A stretch of DNA of 64,000 nucleotides from Sinomonas atrocyanea (GTDB lineage Bacteria; Actinomycetota; Actinomycetes; Actinomycetales; Micrococcaceae), in the NCBI RefSeq assembly GCF_001577305.1, contig NZ_CP014518.1:2976001-3040000 (forward strand). Reading direction: 5' to 3'. The stretch's first letter is position 1. Every line of letters begins with the position of its first letter. The notes under the pieces were generated by a model that ran no database searches, was not told where the DNA came from, and saw nothing but the letters and a program-made list of their open reading frames with translations. Of this stretch, positions 19,336 to 27,037 are shown piece by piece. Made by a program: the position numbers and the translations under genes.

Positions 19336-19368
19336 CTGCCCAGCCTACTGACCGCGTAGGGTGGGCGC
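19336..19368. promoter_or_regulatory. Interlocked divergent leaderless promoters
   Basis: Minus-strand TAGGCT (19342-19347) serves the kinase start at 19335, with a six-base gap. Plus-strand TAGGGT (19357-19362) serves the monooxygenase start at 19369, with a six-base gap. Only 33 bp separate the two start codons, so each -35 region lies inside or beside the other gene's first codons. Confidence 0.6.
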
Positions 19369-20397
19369 ATGGATGCGACGCTGCCGGTGGACCTGTTCGG
19401 AGGCGGCGTGGTCGCCGCGCCGATGGCGGGCGGCCCGAGCCGGCCCGAGCTGGCCGCGGCGGTCGGCGCCGCCGGCGGCCTCGGGTTCCTCGCGGGCGGC
19501 TACAAGGCGCCCGAGGCGCTCGCCGCCCAGCTCGACGCGATGGACGGCGGGCGGCCGTTCGGCGTCAACCTCTTCGTCCCTTCTCCCGCGGAGGCGGACC
19601 GGGAGGCGGTGCTCGCCTTCCGGGAGCGGCTCCTGCCCGAGGCGGCCGCCGTGGGGGCAGACGTGCCGGAGCCGCGCTGGACGGACGACGACGGGTACCC
19701 GGCCAAGCTCGATCTCCTCCTCGGGCGGGTCCCGGCAGCAGTCTCGTTCACGTTCGCGCTGCCGGCCCGCAGCGCCGTGACGGCCCTCCGGGCTGCGGGG
19801 GCGTTCACCCTCCAGACCGTCACGGGCCCCGACGAGGCGCTGGCCGCCGCCGAGCTCGGTGTGGATGCCCTCGTCGTCCAGCACCCGGACGCGGGCGGCC
19901 ATTCGGGATCCTTCCTCGGCCTGCCGGCGTTCGCGGGCACGCTCCCGGAGCTCGTCGCCGCCGTCCGCGCCGCCCTCTCCTCGGCCGGGGCGCAGCTGCC
20001 GGTGGTCGCCGCCGGCGGGATCGGCACGCCCGAGGCGGCCGCCGCGGCCCGGGACGCCGGAGCAGCCGCCGTCCAGCTCGGGACCGCGTTCCTGCGCACT
20101 CCGGAGGCGGGGACCAATGCGGTGTACCGCGCCGCGCTGGCGGACCAGGACTTCGCCCGCACGGCGCTCACCCGCTCCTTCTCGGGGAAGTGGGCGCGCA
20201 GCCTCGAGAACGGGTTCATGCGCAGGTTCGCCGACGCGCCCGCGGCGTACCCCGTGCTCCACTACCTCACCGCGCCGATGAAGGCGGCCTCGGTCCGGGC
20301 CGGCAGCCCCGAACGGACGAGCCTGTGGGCCGGGACCGGCTGGCGCGGGGCACACGACGAACGGGCCGCCGACGTGGTGGCGCGCTTCGCGCGCTGA
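19369..20397 (+). CDS. Nitronate monooxygenase / 2-nitropropane dioxygenase family
   Basis: A 342-residue FMN-dependent TIM-barrel enzyme that oxidises alkyl nitronates. Supporting blocks are PMAGGPSRPELAAAVGAAGGLGFL, the FMN-loop VVQHPDAGGHSGSF with the catalytic-type His, PVVAAGGIGTPEAAAAARDAGAAAVQLGTAFLRTPE, and the C-terminal R-SFSGKWARSLENGFM. Propionate-3-nitronate detoxification is the usual role. The gene has a leaderless start (TAGGGT upstream). The aldo/keto reductase follows 44 bp downstream with its own promoter. Confidence 0.9.
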   Translation: MDATLPVDLFGGGVVAAPMAGGPSRPELAAAVGAAGGLGFLAGGYKAPEALAAQLDAMDGGRPFGVNLFVPSPAEADREAVLAFRERLLPEAAAVGADVPEPRWTDDDGYPAKLDLLLGRVPAAVSFTFALPARSAVTALRAAGAFTLQTVTGPDEALAAAELGVDALVVQHPDAGGHSGSFLGLPAFAGTLPELVAAVRAALSSAGAQLPVVAAGGIGTPEAAAAARDAGAAAVQLGTAFLRTPEAGTNAVYRAALADQDFARTALTRSFSGKWARSLENGFMRRFADAPAAYPVLHYLTAPMKAASVRAGSPERTSLWAGTGWRGAHDERAADVVARFAR

Positions 20398-20429
20398 CCG
20401 GCCTCTGCCCCCATCCGGGGGCGCGGTCC

Positions 20430-20435
20430 TAGGCT
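20430..20435 (+). promoter_or_regulatory. Leaderless -10 (TAGGCT) for the aldo/keto reductase
   Basis: TAGGCT followed by six bases and the ATG at 20442. Confidence 0.5.
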
Positions 20436-20441
20436 GGGGCC

Positions 20442-21272
20442 ATGGATACGGCACCGCTCATCACGCTTCCGTCCGGACACTCCATCCCGCAGATCGGCCT
20501 CGGCACCTGGCCCCTCGACGACGCCCAGGCCGCCGAGGTCGTCGCAACGGCGCTCGAGCTCGGCTACCGCCACATCGACACTGCGGAGAACTACGGCAAC
20601 GAGGCCGGGGTCGGCGAGGGCATCCGCCGCTCCGGGCTCGACCGCCGGGACGTGTTCATCACCACCAAGTTCAACCGCGAGTGGCACAGCGTCGACGGCG
20701 TGCGCACCGCGTGGGAGAACGCCGTCCGCAAACTCGGCGTCGACTACCTGGACCTGTTCCTCATCCACTGGCCCAACCCCGACCAGGACACCTATGTGCA
20801 GGCCTGGGAGGGCCTGATCAGGCTGAGGGCAGAGGGGAAGGTGCGCTCGATCGGGACGTCCAACTTCTTCCCCGGGCACCTGCAGCGCCTCATCGATGCG
20901 ACCGGGGTCGCCCCGGACGTCGACCAGCTGCAGATCAGCCCGTACTGGGTCAAGCACGAGGCCCGCGCGTTCAACCTCGGCCACGGCACGGTCACCGAGT
21001 CCTACACCCCGATCGGGCGCGGGCAGGAGCTGCTCGCCGAGGAGGCCGTGGTCTCCGCCGCCCGGGCGCACGGGGTCACACCGGCCCAGGCGGTGCTGCG
21101 CTGGCACACCCAGCACGGGCTCGTGGCGATCCCGAAGTCGGCCCACCCCGAGCGGCTGGCGGCGAACCTGGACGTGTTCGGGTTCGACCTCACCGGCGAG
21201 GAGCTCGCGGCGCTGGATGCGCTCGACGGCCGCGGCCCCGAGGCCGCGGACCCGGAGACGTTCGGCCACTGA
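20442..21272 (+). CDS. Aldo/keto reductase (2,5-diketo-D-gluconate reductase-like)
   Basis: A 276-residue NADPH-dependent AKR. The catalytic tetrad is visible: D46 and Y51 (YRHIDTAENYGNE), K76 (FITTKF) and H109 (LFLIHWPNP). Cofactor-binding blocks are GTSNFFPGHL and VAIPKSAHPERLAANLDVF. The sequence follows the AKR5-type subgroup that includes diketogluconate reductases, but its physiological carbonyl substrate is unknown. It is convergent with the LysR gene and possibly independent of the upstream monooxygenase. Confidence 0.92.
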   Translation: MDTAPLITLPSGHSIPQIGLGTWPLDDAQAAEVVATALELGYRHIDTAENYGNEAGVGEGIRRSGLDRRDVFITTKFNREWHSVDGVRTAWENAVRKLGVDYLDLFLIHWPNPDQDTYVQAWEGLIRLRAEGKVRSIGTSNFFPGHLQRLIDATGVAPDVDQLQISPYWVKHEARAFNLGHGTVTESYTPIGRGQELLAEEAVVSAARAHGVTPAQAVLRWHTQHGLVAIPKSAHPERLAANLDVFGFDLTGEELAALDALDGRGPEAADPETFGH

Positions 21273-21303
21273 GCGCCCCGGGGGGCCGCCTCGCGCGGAG
21301 GCT

Positions 21304-22290
21304 CTAGCGGCCGAACGCGTCGGCGAGCAGGCCGGCGTCGAGCGCGAGCACGTGCTCGCGGAAGAGGCGCACCTGCGGCGGCTCCCCGACGATCCGCGGC
21401 CAGACGAGCCCGATCTCGCGGAAGGCGCCCTCGTCCTCGAGGGCCAGCTCGGCCCAGCCCAGCGCCTCGCCGTGGCGCGTCGAGCCGTACACCGCGCCGT
21501 GCCCCGCGCTCGAGGGAGGCACGAGCGCCACGCCCAGGCCCGCCGAGACGAGCCCGAGCAGCGTGCGGGAGTCCTGGCCCGAGAACGCGATGTCCGGCCG
21601 AAAGCCCGCGTCGCGTCCGAGCCGGTCGAGGATGCTGCGCATGCCGAACCCGCGCTCGAGCGCGACGAACGGCTCGTCGGCGACCTCGGCGAGCCGCACG
21701 GACGCCCTCCCCGCGAGCCGGTGCCCGGCCGGGACCGCGAGCCGCACGCCCTGGACATAGAGGGTGGCGCTGTCGAGGTCCCGAGTGGGCTCCGGCCGCG
21801 GGGAGACGATCGCGAGGTCCACCCGGCCGTCGGCGAGGGTGTCGAGGCAGTGCTGGCGGGAGCCCTGGATGAGCTCGAAGCGGACGTCCGGGTGATCCGC
21901 CCGGAAGCCGCTGACGAATACCGGCACGGCCGATTCCCCGAAGGTCATCTGGAAGCTGAGCCGCACGAGCCCGCGGGCCTGGTGCGCGCGCTCATGGAGC
22001 GCGTCGAGCCCGCGCTGGAGTTCCTCGAGGGCCGTGCGCACCGCCGGCAGGAGCTGCTCCGCCGCCGGGGTGAGCCTGATCCCGCGGCCCTCCTTCCGCA
22101 CCAGCTCGGCGCCGACGACGCCGGCCGCCCGGGCCAGCGCCCGGCTCACCGTGGGCTGCGGCACGCCCAGGAGCTCTGCCGCGGCGGTGACGTGGCGGGT
22201 CTGCCCGACCGCGTCGAGGACGGGAAGGAGCGGCAGGAGCCTCGCGAGCTCGCCGTGGAGCGGGGCCGAGGGCCTGGCTGCCTGGGTCAT
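21304..22290 (-). CDS. LysR-family transcriptional regulator
   Basis: A 328-residue LTTR. The N-terminal winged helix (residues about 15-70) contains HVTAAAELLGVPQPTVSRALARAAGVVGAELV, and the substrate-binding domain begins at GLVRLSFQMTFGESAVP. I chose ATG 22290 (MTQAARPSAP) because upstream in-frame residues have no domain match. The gene is divergent from an MFS exporter, the usual arrangement in which the LysR protein controls the transporter and itself from the shared intergenic space. Confidence 0.9.
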   Translation of the reverse strand: MTQAARPSAPLHGELARLLPLLPVLDAVGQTRHVTAAAELLGVPQPTVSRALARAAGVVGAELVRKEGRGIRLTPAAEQLLPAVRTALEELQRGLDALHERAHQARGLVRLSFQMTFGESAVPVFVSGFRADHPDVRFELIQGSRQHCLDTLADGRVDLAIVSPRPEPTRDLDSATLYVQGVRLAVPAGHRLAGRASVRLAEVADEPFVALERGFGMRSILDRLGRDAGFRPDIAFSGQDSRTLLGLVSAGLGVALVPPSSAGHGAVYGSTRHGEALGWAELALEDEGAFREIGLVWPRIVGEPPQVRLFREHVLALDAGLLADAFGR

Positions 22291-22302
22291 GCCACACCAC
22301 CT

Positions 22303-22368
22303 ATGCGTTTGCGCCATGCGTTTGGTCGACAAGTGTATTGGACGCATGCATCCGTGCCTTCCTAGGGT
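22303..22368 (+). promoter_or_regulatory. MFS promoter and candidate LysR operator
   Basis: Two direct repeats of ATGCGTTTG at 22303-22311 and 22316-22324 sit 13 bp apart between the two start codons. TTGGAC (22338-22343) and TAGGGT (22363-22368) could form a -35/-10 pair with a 19-bp spacer. TAGGGT lies seven bases before the MFS ATG, so the transcript is probably leaderless. Confidence 0.45.
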
Positions 22369-22375
22369 GGAAGGC

Positions 22376-23617
22376 ATGAGCGCAGGCCCCGGCACAGCAC
22401 CAGCAGCGGCCCGTTGGCAAGGCCACCCGAAGGGCAGCCGCGGCTACCGGCGGCTCATCCTGGCGCTCGCGTTCGCCGGGGTGGCGACCTTCGCCCAGCT
22501 CTACTCGCCCCAGGCCCTGCTCCCCCGCCTCGCCGCAGAGCTGGGCATCGACCCCGCCCGGGCCGCGCTCACGGTCTCACTCGCGACGATGGGCCTCGCG
22601 GTGGCCGTCCTGCCATGGTCCTTCGTGGCCGACCGGATCGGACGGGTCGGAGCCATGCGCTGGGGCATCCTCGCCGCGACCGTGCTCGGGCTCGCCGGGC
22701 CGCTCGCCCCGAGCTTCGAGGCGCTCCTCGCCCTGCGCTTCCTGGAGGGCGCGGCCCTCGGCTCCGTGCCCGCGATCGCGATCGCGTACCTGAGCGAAGA
22801 GGTCAGCAGGGCCCACGCCGCGGTGGCCGCGGGCACCTACATCGCGGGCACCACGGTGGGCGGCCTCGCCGGGCGCCTCGTCGCCGGCCCGCTCGCGGAC
22901 GTTCTCGGGTGGCGGCTGGGGATCATCGCCGTCTCCGTGCTCGGCGCGGCGGCGGCGGTGGCGTTCATCGTCCTCGCTCCGCGGGCCCGGGGCTTCTCCC
23001 CCGCGCCGCGGACCCCGGGCGGGATCGGCGCGGCCGCGGCCGCGGTGCTCCGGACGCTCGCTGCACAGCTGCGCAGCCTGCGCCTGCTCATGCTGTACAC
23101 GCAGGCGTTCCTGCTCATGGGCTCCTTCGTGGCGGTGTACAACTACCTGGGCTTCCGCCTCGAGGCCGCGCCGTTCTGGCTCCCGGCGAGCCTCGCGAGC
23201 CTGGTGTTCGTCGCCTACCTCTCGGGCACGTTCAGCTCGGGCTTCGCCGCGCGCCTGAGCGAGCGCTACGGCCGCCGTGCCGTGATGACCGCGAGCACCG
23301 TGGCCATGGCGGCGGGCGCCGCCGTGATGGCCGCGGACTGGCTGCCGGCAGTCCTGGCCGGCCTGCTCGTGTTCACGGCCGGCTTCTTCGCCGCCCACGG
23401 GATCGCCTCGGGCTGGACCGGGGCACTCGCCGCCGCGGGAAGGGCCCAGGCGGCCTCCCTGTACAACCTCGGCTACTACGGCGGCTCGAGCCTGCTGGGC
23501 TGGGCCGGGGGGCTCGTCTTCCATGCGGGCGGCTGGGCCGCGCTCGTGCTCGGCGTCACAGGAGTGGCGCTCACGACGGCGCTCGCCTCGTGGGCGGTGC
23601 ACCGCGCCGACCGCTGA
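22376..23617 (+). CDS. MFS transporter (YnfM-like)
   Basis: A 413-residue major facilitator with 12 predicted membrane segments. The loop 2-3 motif is FVADRIGRVGAMRWG, and helices such as LALAFAGVATFAQLYSPQALLP match YnfM/arabinose-efflux-type exporters. The partner LysR gene and shared intergenic region suggest substrate-induced export of a small molecule; the substrate is unknown. It is followed 46 bp downstream by an Lrp-family gene with its own ribosome site. Confidence 0.88.
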   Translation: MSAGPGTAPAAARWQGHPKGSRGYRRLILALAFAGVATFAQLYSPQALLPRLAAELGIDPARAALTVSLATMGLAVAVLPWSFVADRIGRVGAMRWGILAATVLGLAGPLAPSFEALLALRFLEGAALGSVPAIAIAYLSEEVSRAHAAVAAGTYIAGTTVGGLAGRLVAGPLADVLGWRLGIIAVSVLGAAAAVAFIVLAPRARGFSPAPRTPGGIGAAAAAVLRTLAAQLRSLRLLMLYTQAFLLMGSFVAVYNYLGFRLEAAPFWLPASLASLVFVAYLSGTFSSGFAARLSERYGRRAVMTASTVAMAAGAAVMAADWLPAVLAGLLVFTAGFFAAHGIASGWTGALAAAGRAQAASLYNLGYYGGSSLLGWAGGLVFHAGGWAALVLGVTGVALTTALASWAVHRADR

Positions 23618-23663
23618 GCTCCCCTCACATATCATGGGCACGCCCCAACCGAGGAGGAAACCC

Positions 23664-24182
23664 GTGACCACGCCGAGTCCCGGCCGACCGCAGTCCGCCG
23701 CCGGCCATCATCCTCCGGGCGGCGAGCCCCTCGACGAGGTGGACCGCAGGACCCTCGCGGCCCTCGTCGATGACGCCCGGATCACCAACAAGCAGCTTGC
23801 CGAGATGGTCGGGATCGCCCCGTCGACGGCGCTCATGCGCACCCGCTCGCTCTCCGAGCGGGGCATCATCACGGGGTACGAGGCCAAGGTGGACCTTTCG
23901 GCGGTGGGCCGGAGCGTCCAGGCGCTCATCTCGGTGCGCCTGCGAGCGCACGATCGCGACCAGATCGACGCGTTCACCTCCCGGGTGCCGCAGCTGCCGG
24001 GAGTGCTCGCGACGTTCCACACCTCCGGCGCGGTGGACTACCTGCTGCACATCGCCGTCGGCAGCACCGAAGAGCTGCGTGACTGGGTCCTGGACCACCT
24101 GACGACCGATCCGGTGGTGGGGCACACCGAGACGACGCTCGTGTTCGAGCAGATCCCCGGGCGCGGACCGCTTCCGGACTGA
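23664..24182 (+). CDS. Lrp/AsnC-family transcriptional regulator
   Basis: A 172-residue feast/famine regulator. The helix-turn-helix is LAALVDDARITNKQLAEMVGIAPSTALMRTRSLSERGII (residues about 30-68) and the ligand-sensing RAM domain covers about 85-160. It has a GTG start with an excellent AGGAGG six bases upstream. A 21-residue Pro/Gly/His-rich N-terminal leader precedes the DNA-binding domain. Such proteins often control amino-acid transport or catabolism, and the adjacent MFS gene is one possible target. Confidence 0.9.
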   Translation: MTTPSPGRPQSAAGHHPPGGEPLDEVDRRTLAALVDDARITNKQLAEMVGIAPSTALMRTRSLSERGIITGYEAKVDLSAVGRSVQALISVRLRAHDRDQIDAFTSRVPQLPGVLATFHTSGAVDYLLHIAVGSTEELRDWVLDHLTTDPVVGHTETTLVFEQIPGRGPLPD

Positions 24183-24198
24183 GCCCTCTGGCCCGACG

Positions 24199-24411
24199 CT
24201 AGCGCAGCCAGTGGTGGAGGCCGAGCGGCTCGGCGAAGCGCGCGTCGGCGCGCCGGTCCTCCGCCCGGGCGAGGCGCTCGACGTCGACCCCGTGGTCCCG
24301 GGGACGCTCCGCCCAGGCAACGAGGGCCTCCCCGAGCCGGAGCGCGAGCTCCTCTGCCGGGGTGCGGCGGTCGCGACGGGATGCCGGACGGGCGATGGCG
24401 GCGGTGCTCAT
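24199..24411 (-). CDS. Small hypothetical protein coupled to the ArsR-type regulator
   Basis: A 70-residue basic, helical protein I do not recognise. Its ATG overlaps the stop of the upstream regulator gene by four bases (ATGA), the strongest evidence that it is real. It contains many Arg/Glu/Asp residues and ends in GLHHWLR. No cysteine pair or membrane segment is present. Confidence 0.6.
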   Translation of the reverse strand: MSTAAIARPASRRDRRTPAEELALRLGEALVAWAERPRDHGVDVERLARAEDRRADARFAEPLGLHHWLR

Positions 24412-25052
24412 GGCTTCTCCTCAGAGGATGTGCGCGGGGCTGCGGCAGCAGGCCTGCCGACGGCCAGGGGGAAGGCGTTGATGTGGATCTGGACGGGGCG
24501 GACGCCCTCCGCGGCGCCCTGTCCGCGGTACGGAGCGAGCAGCTCCGCGGCGTAGGCCTCGAGCTTGGCCGAGACCTCGGCCAGCTGCGCGGCGGTGAGG
24601 CGGACGTTGCTGGTGCTGACCATGGCGGAGTCCGACCACTCGGAGGGCTCCTCGAGCCAGCCGTGCTCCATGAAGTCGGCCAGGGCGGCAGCCCGATGGT
24701 GCTCGAACTCGCGGCTCACGAGGTGGGCGGCCTCGCTCGTCGCGGGATTGTCGGCGAGCTCGCGCGTGACGATCTGGAGGCTGCCCTTGGGACGGTCCCA
24801 CCACCGCTCGCGCCCGGAGCCCCGCCCCTCGACCTCGCGCAGGAAGTCGTGCCTGGCGAGCTGGCGGAGGTGGTAGCTCGTGGCGCCCGTGGACTCGCCG
24901 AGGATCTCGGCGAGGGTCCCTGAGGTCTGCGGGCCCAGCCGCGAGATGGTGTCGAGGATCTGCACCCTCAGCGGATGCGCGAGGGCCTTGAGCGAGGCGA
25001 CGTCGACGGTGCGCTTGGGCTCGGGGGTGCCGGCTCCTGGGGTGGTCTCCAC
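24408..25052 (-). CDS. ArsR-type winged-helix transcriptional regulator
   Basis: A 214-residue regulator with an N-terminal ArsR/SmtB-like winged helix (VDVASLKALAHPLRVQILDTI, TSGTLAEILGESTGATSYHLRQLARHDFL, wing REVEGRGSGRERWWDRP). The larger C-terminal domain (about 110-214) resembles those of ArsR-like regulators found next to MFS drug exporters. There is no metal-binding CxC motif, so a metal ligand is unlikely. The GTG start is leaderless: TACCCT ends six bases upstream. The promoter carries three phased operators (25070-25113), implying autorepression. It is followed by a coupled small gene. Confidence 0.9.
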   Translation of the reverse strand: METTPGAGTPEPKRTVDVASLKALAHPLRVQILDTISRLGPQTSGTLAEILGESTGATSYHLRQLARHDFLREVEGRGSGRERWWDRPKGSLQIVTRELADNPATSEAAHLVSREFEHHRAAALADFMEHGWLEEPSEWSDSAMVSTSNVRLTAAQLAEVSAKLEAYAAELLAPYRGQGAAEGVRPVQIHINAFPLAVGRPAAAAPRTSSEEKP

Positions 25053-25058
25053 GCCTCA

Positions 25059-25113
25059 AGGGTAGGTTCGCAAAGGAGTCTTTGCAAGCAATTCTTTGCA
25101 AACAGATGTTTGC
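25059..25113 (-). promoter_or_regulatory. Autoregulated ArsR promoter with three phased operators
   Basis: On the minus strand, TTGCAA (25082-25087) and TACCCT (25059-25064) form a -35/-10 pair with a 17-bp spacer. Three 16-bp palindromes of form GCAAA-N6-TTTGC sit at 25070-25085 (GCAAAG-GAGT-CTTTGC, perfect), 25084-25099 (imperfect) and 25098-25113 (GCAAAC-AGAT-GTTTGC, perfect). Their centres are exactly 14 bp apart and neighbours share two bases. Confidence 0.7.
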
Positions 25114-25142
25114 GACCGTGCCCGTGCACGGCAGCCCGCGGG

Positions 25143-26399
25143 TCAGCGGCCCTGCACCGTCGGCCTCCCGGCGAGGACGGCGAGCAGGGCCGCCGCGGCG
25201 GCGCACGCGCCGAGGAAGCCGACCGCGGCCGGGCCCAGGCCCACGGCCCCCACCAGTGCGCCGAGGCCCACCACCGGAACGGCGCTCCCGAGGTAGGTCA
25301 CTACGTAGAGCAGGCTCACGGTCCGGGCGTGCGCCGCGGCGGGCACCGAGGCCGCGACGGCGTCGAACCCGGCCCGGAACGCCGCGCCCTGCCCCACACC
25401 GGCCGCGATGCTCGCGATGATGAGGACGGCGGGGCTCTCCGCCGCGGTGCCCCACGCGAGGGCGGCAAGGGAGGCCGCGAGCACCGCGAGCCCGAGCGGG
25501 CCATCGCCGCGCGCACGGCGCCGGCCGGCCGGTGCGAGCACCTGGCTCACCGCCGAGGAGGCGAGGGACAGCCCGGCGAGCGCGCCGAGCAGCGGCGGGG
25601 ACCCGGCCCCGAGCGCGCGGGCGAAGACGCCCGGCGAGAGGGCGAGCTGGTAGCCGAACACGGCGAAGCTGAGGAAGCCCGTCGCGGCGGCGACCCAGAA
25701 CGAGCCGCGCGCGGGCGGCGCGGGGACGGCGCCGCGGAGGCTGCGCGGGGCGAGCACCCGGCCGGGCCTGCCCCCTGCGGGCAGCTGCGGGGCGGGCCTG
25801 GCCCGCACGAGCACGAGCGGGACAAGCAGCGCCGCGAGGGCGGCGGCGTGGACGAGGAACGGGACCGCGGTCCCACCCGGGGCGAGGGCCAGGGCGCCGC
25901 CGAGGAGCGGCCCCAGCGCGACCCCGCCCGAGGAGGCGAGCAGCGTGAACCGCGAGGCCCATTCGGGCCGGTGCGGGAGCAGTTCCCGCAGAGCGGCTGC
26001 GCACGCCCCGGTGGCCAGGCCCACTGCCATGCCCTGCAGCGCGCGGCCGGCGCAGAGCTGGGCGAGCGAGCCCGCGGACGCGAACACGGCGCTGCCCGCG
26101 ATCCCCACCAGGACGGCGAGGACCATGGCCGCGCGGCGCCCCAGGTAGTCGGACCAGTGGCCCGCGCTCACGAGCACCGCGACGAGGGCCACGACATAGC
26201 TCGCGAACGCAACCGAGGTGCCGAGGCTGCCGTACCCGAGGCGCCGCTGCAGGCCCGCGTACAGCGGGGTCGCGAGGTTCGCGCCGATCAGGAGCAGGAA
26301 GAGCACCGATCCGGACAGCACGAGGCGGATGCCGCGCGTGGCATCCCAGCCGGTGCGGGCCGCAGGCGCCCGCATGCGCAGCTCGGCAATCAGGGTCAT
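25143..26399 (-). CDS. MFS transporter
   Basis: A 418-residue major facilitator with 12 hydrophobic segments. The signature loop is SDYLGRRAAMVLAVLVGI and there is a proline/arginine-rich central loop (RARPAPQLPAGGRPGRVLAPRSLRG). Drug-exporter-type relatives are common, but the substrate is unknown. It ends 90 bp upstream of the ArsR-type gene start and is transcribed in the same direction; the ArsR operators lie between them. It is divergent from an Lrp-family gene. GATCGT lies six bases before its ATG, a weak leaderless candidate. Confidence 0.88.
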   Translation of the reverse strand: MTLIAELRMRAPAARTGWDATRGIRLVLSGSVLFLLLIGANLATPLYAGLQRRLGYGSLGTSVAFASYVVALVAVLVSAGHWSDYLGRRAAMVLAVLVGIAGSAVFASAGSLAQLCAGRALQGMAVGLATGACAAALRELLPHRPEWASRFTLLASSGGVALGPLLGGALALAPGGTAVPFLVHAAALAALLVPLVLVRARPAPQLPAGGRPGRVLAPRSLRGAVPAPPARGSFWVAAATGFLSFAVFGYQLALSPGVFARALGAGSPPLLGALAGLSLASSAVSQVLAPAGRRRARGDGPLGLAVLAASLAALAWGTAAESPAVLIIASIAAGVGQGAAFRAGFDAVAASVPAAAHARTVSLLYVVTYLGSAVPVVGLGALVGAVGLGPAAVGFLGACAAAAALLAVLAGRPTVQGR

Positions 26400-26500
26400 G
26401 GCTACACGATCGGGGACAATGGCCCATGACGATCATCCGGACGGGCATCAATTGGCCTCCATGATCAAAACCTGTTCCGCTGCTGACCCTGGAGTGATCA

Positions 26501-27037
26501 ATGAGCGCACTGGACGCCACCGATCTCCGACTCGTCCTGGCCCTCGTCGAGGACCCGCGGGCCCAGATCGCCGAGCTCGCAACGCGGGTCGGCGTGGCCC
26601 GCAACACGGTGCAGAGCCGCCTGCGCCGCCTCGAGCGGGCCGAGGTGCTCCGCGGCACCGGGCGCGACGTGGACCTCGAGGCGCTCGGCTACGACGTCGT
26701 CGCCTTCATCACCCTCGAGGTGGTGCACCGCGAGCTCGACTCCGTCGTGGCAGGCCTGCGCCGCATCCCCACCGTGCTCGAGGCCTACGAGATCTCGGGC
26801 CGCGGAGACATCTGGTGCCGTCTCGTCGCCGGTGACACCCACGAGCTCCAGGCCTCCCTGCGCCAGGTGCTGCGCATCAGGGGGGTCATCCGCTCCGAGA
26901 CGGTCCTCGCGCTCCACGCCCACATCGCGTACCGCGCCGATTCGCTCCTGCGGCGCGCCGTGGACCGCACGCGGCGCGCCGCGGAGGCGGCGGCAGCACC
27001 GGCGTCGGACGCCGGGCCTTCGATAATGGACCGGTGA
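26501..27037 (+). CDS. Lrp/AsnC-family transcriptional regulator
   Basis: A 178-residue feast/famine regulator with helix-turn-helix RLVLALVEDPRAQIAELATRVGVARNTVQSRLRRLE (about 9-45) and a RAM ligand domain around 65-145. The C-terminal tail is Ala/Arg-rich. CTGGAG before the ATG is a usable ribosome site. The divergent neighbour is the MFS gene, with 101 bp between, a plausible target. Its stop overlaps the corA GTG (GTGA). Confidence 0.9.
   Translation: MSALDATDLRLVLALVEDPRAQIAELATRVGVARNTVQSRLRRLERAEVLRGTGRDVDLEALGYDVVAFITLEVVHRELDSVVAGLRRIPTVLEAYEISGRGDIWCRLVAGDTHELQASLRQVLRIRGVIRSETVLALHAHIAYRADSLLRRAVDRTRRAAEAAAAPASDAGPSIMDR

Noticed and set aside
24199..24411. Treating the 70-residue gene after the ArsR-type gene as spurious
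   Set aside because: The ATGA overlap and plausible codon use favour a real gene, so it was kept with moderate confidence.
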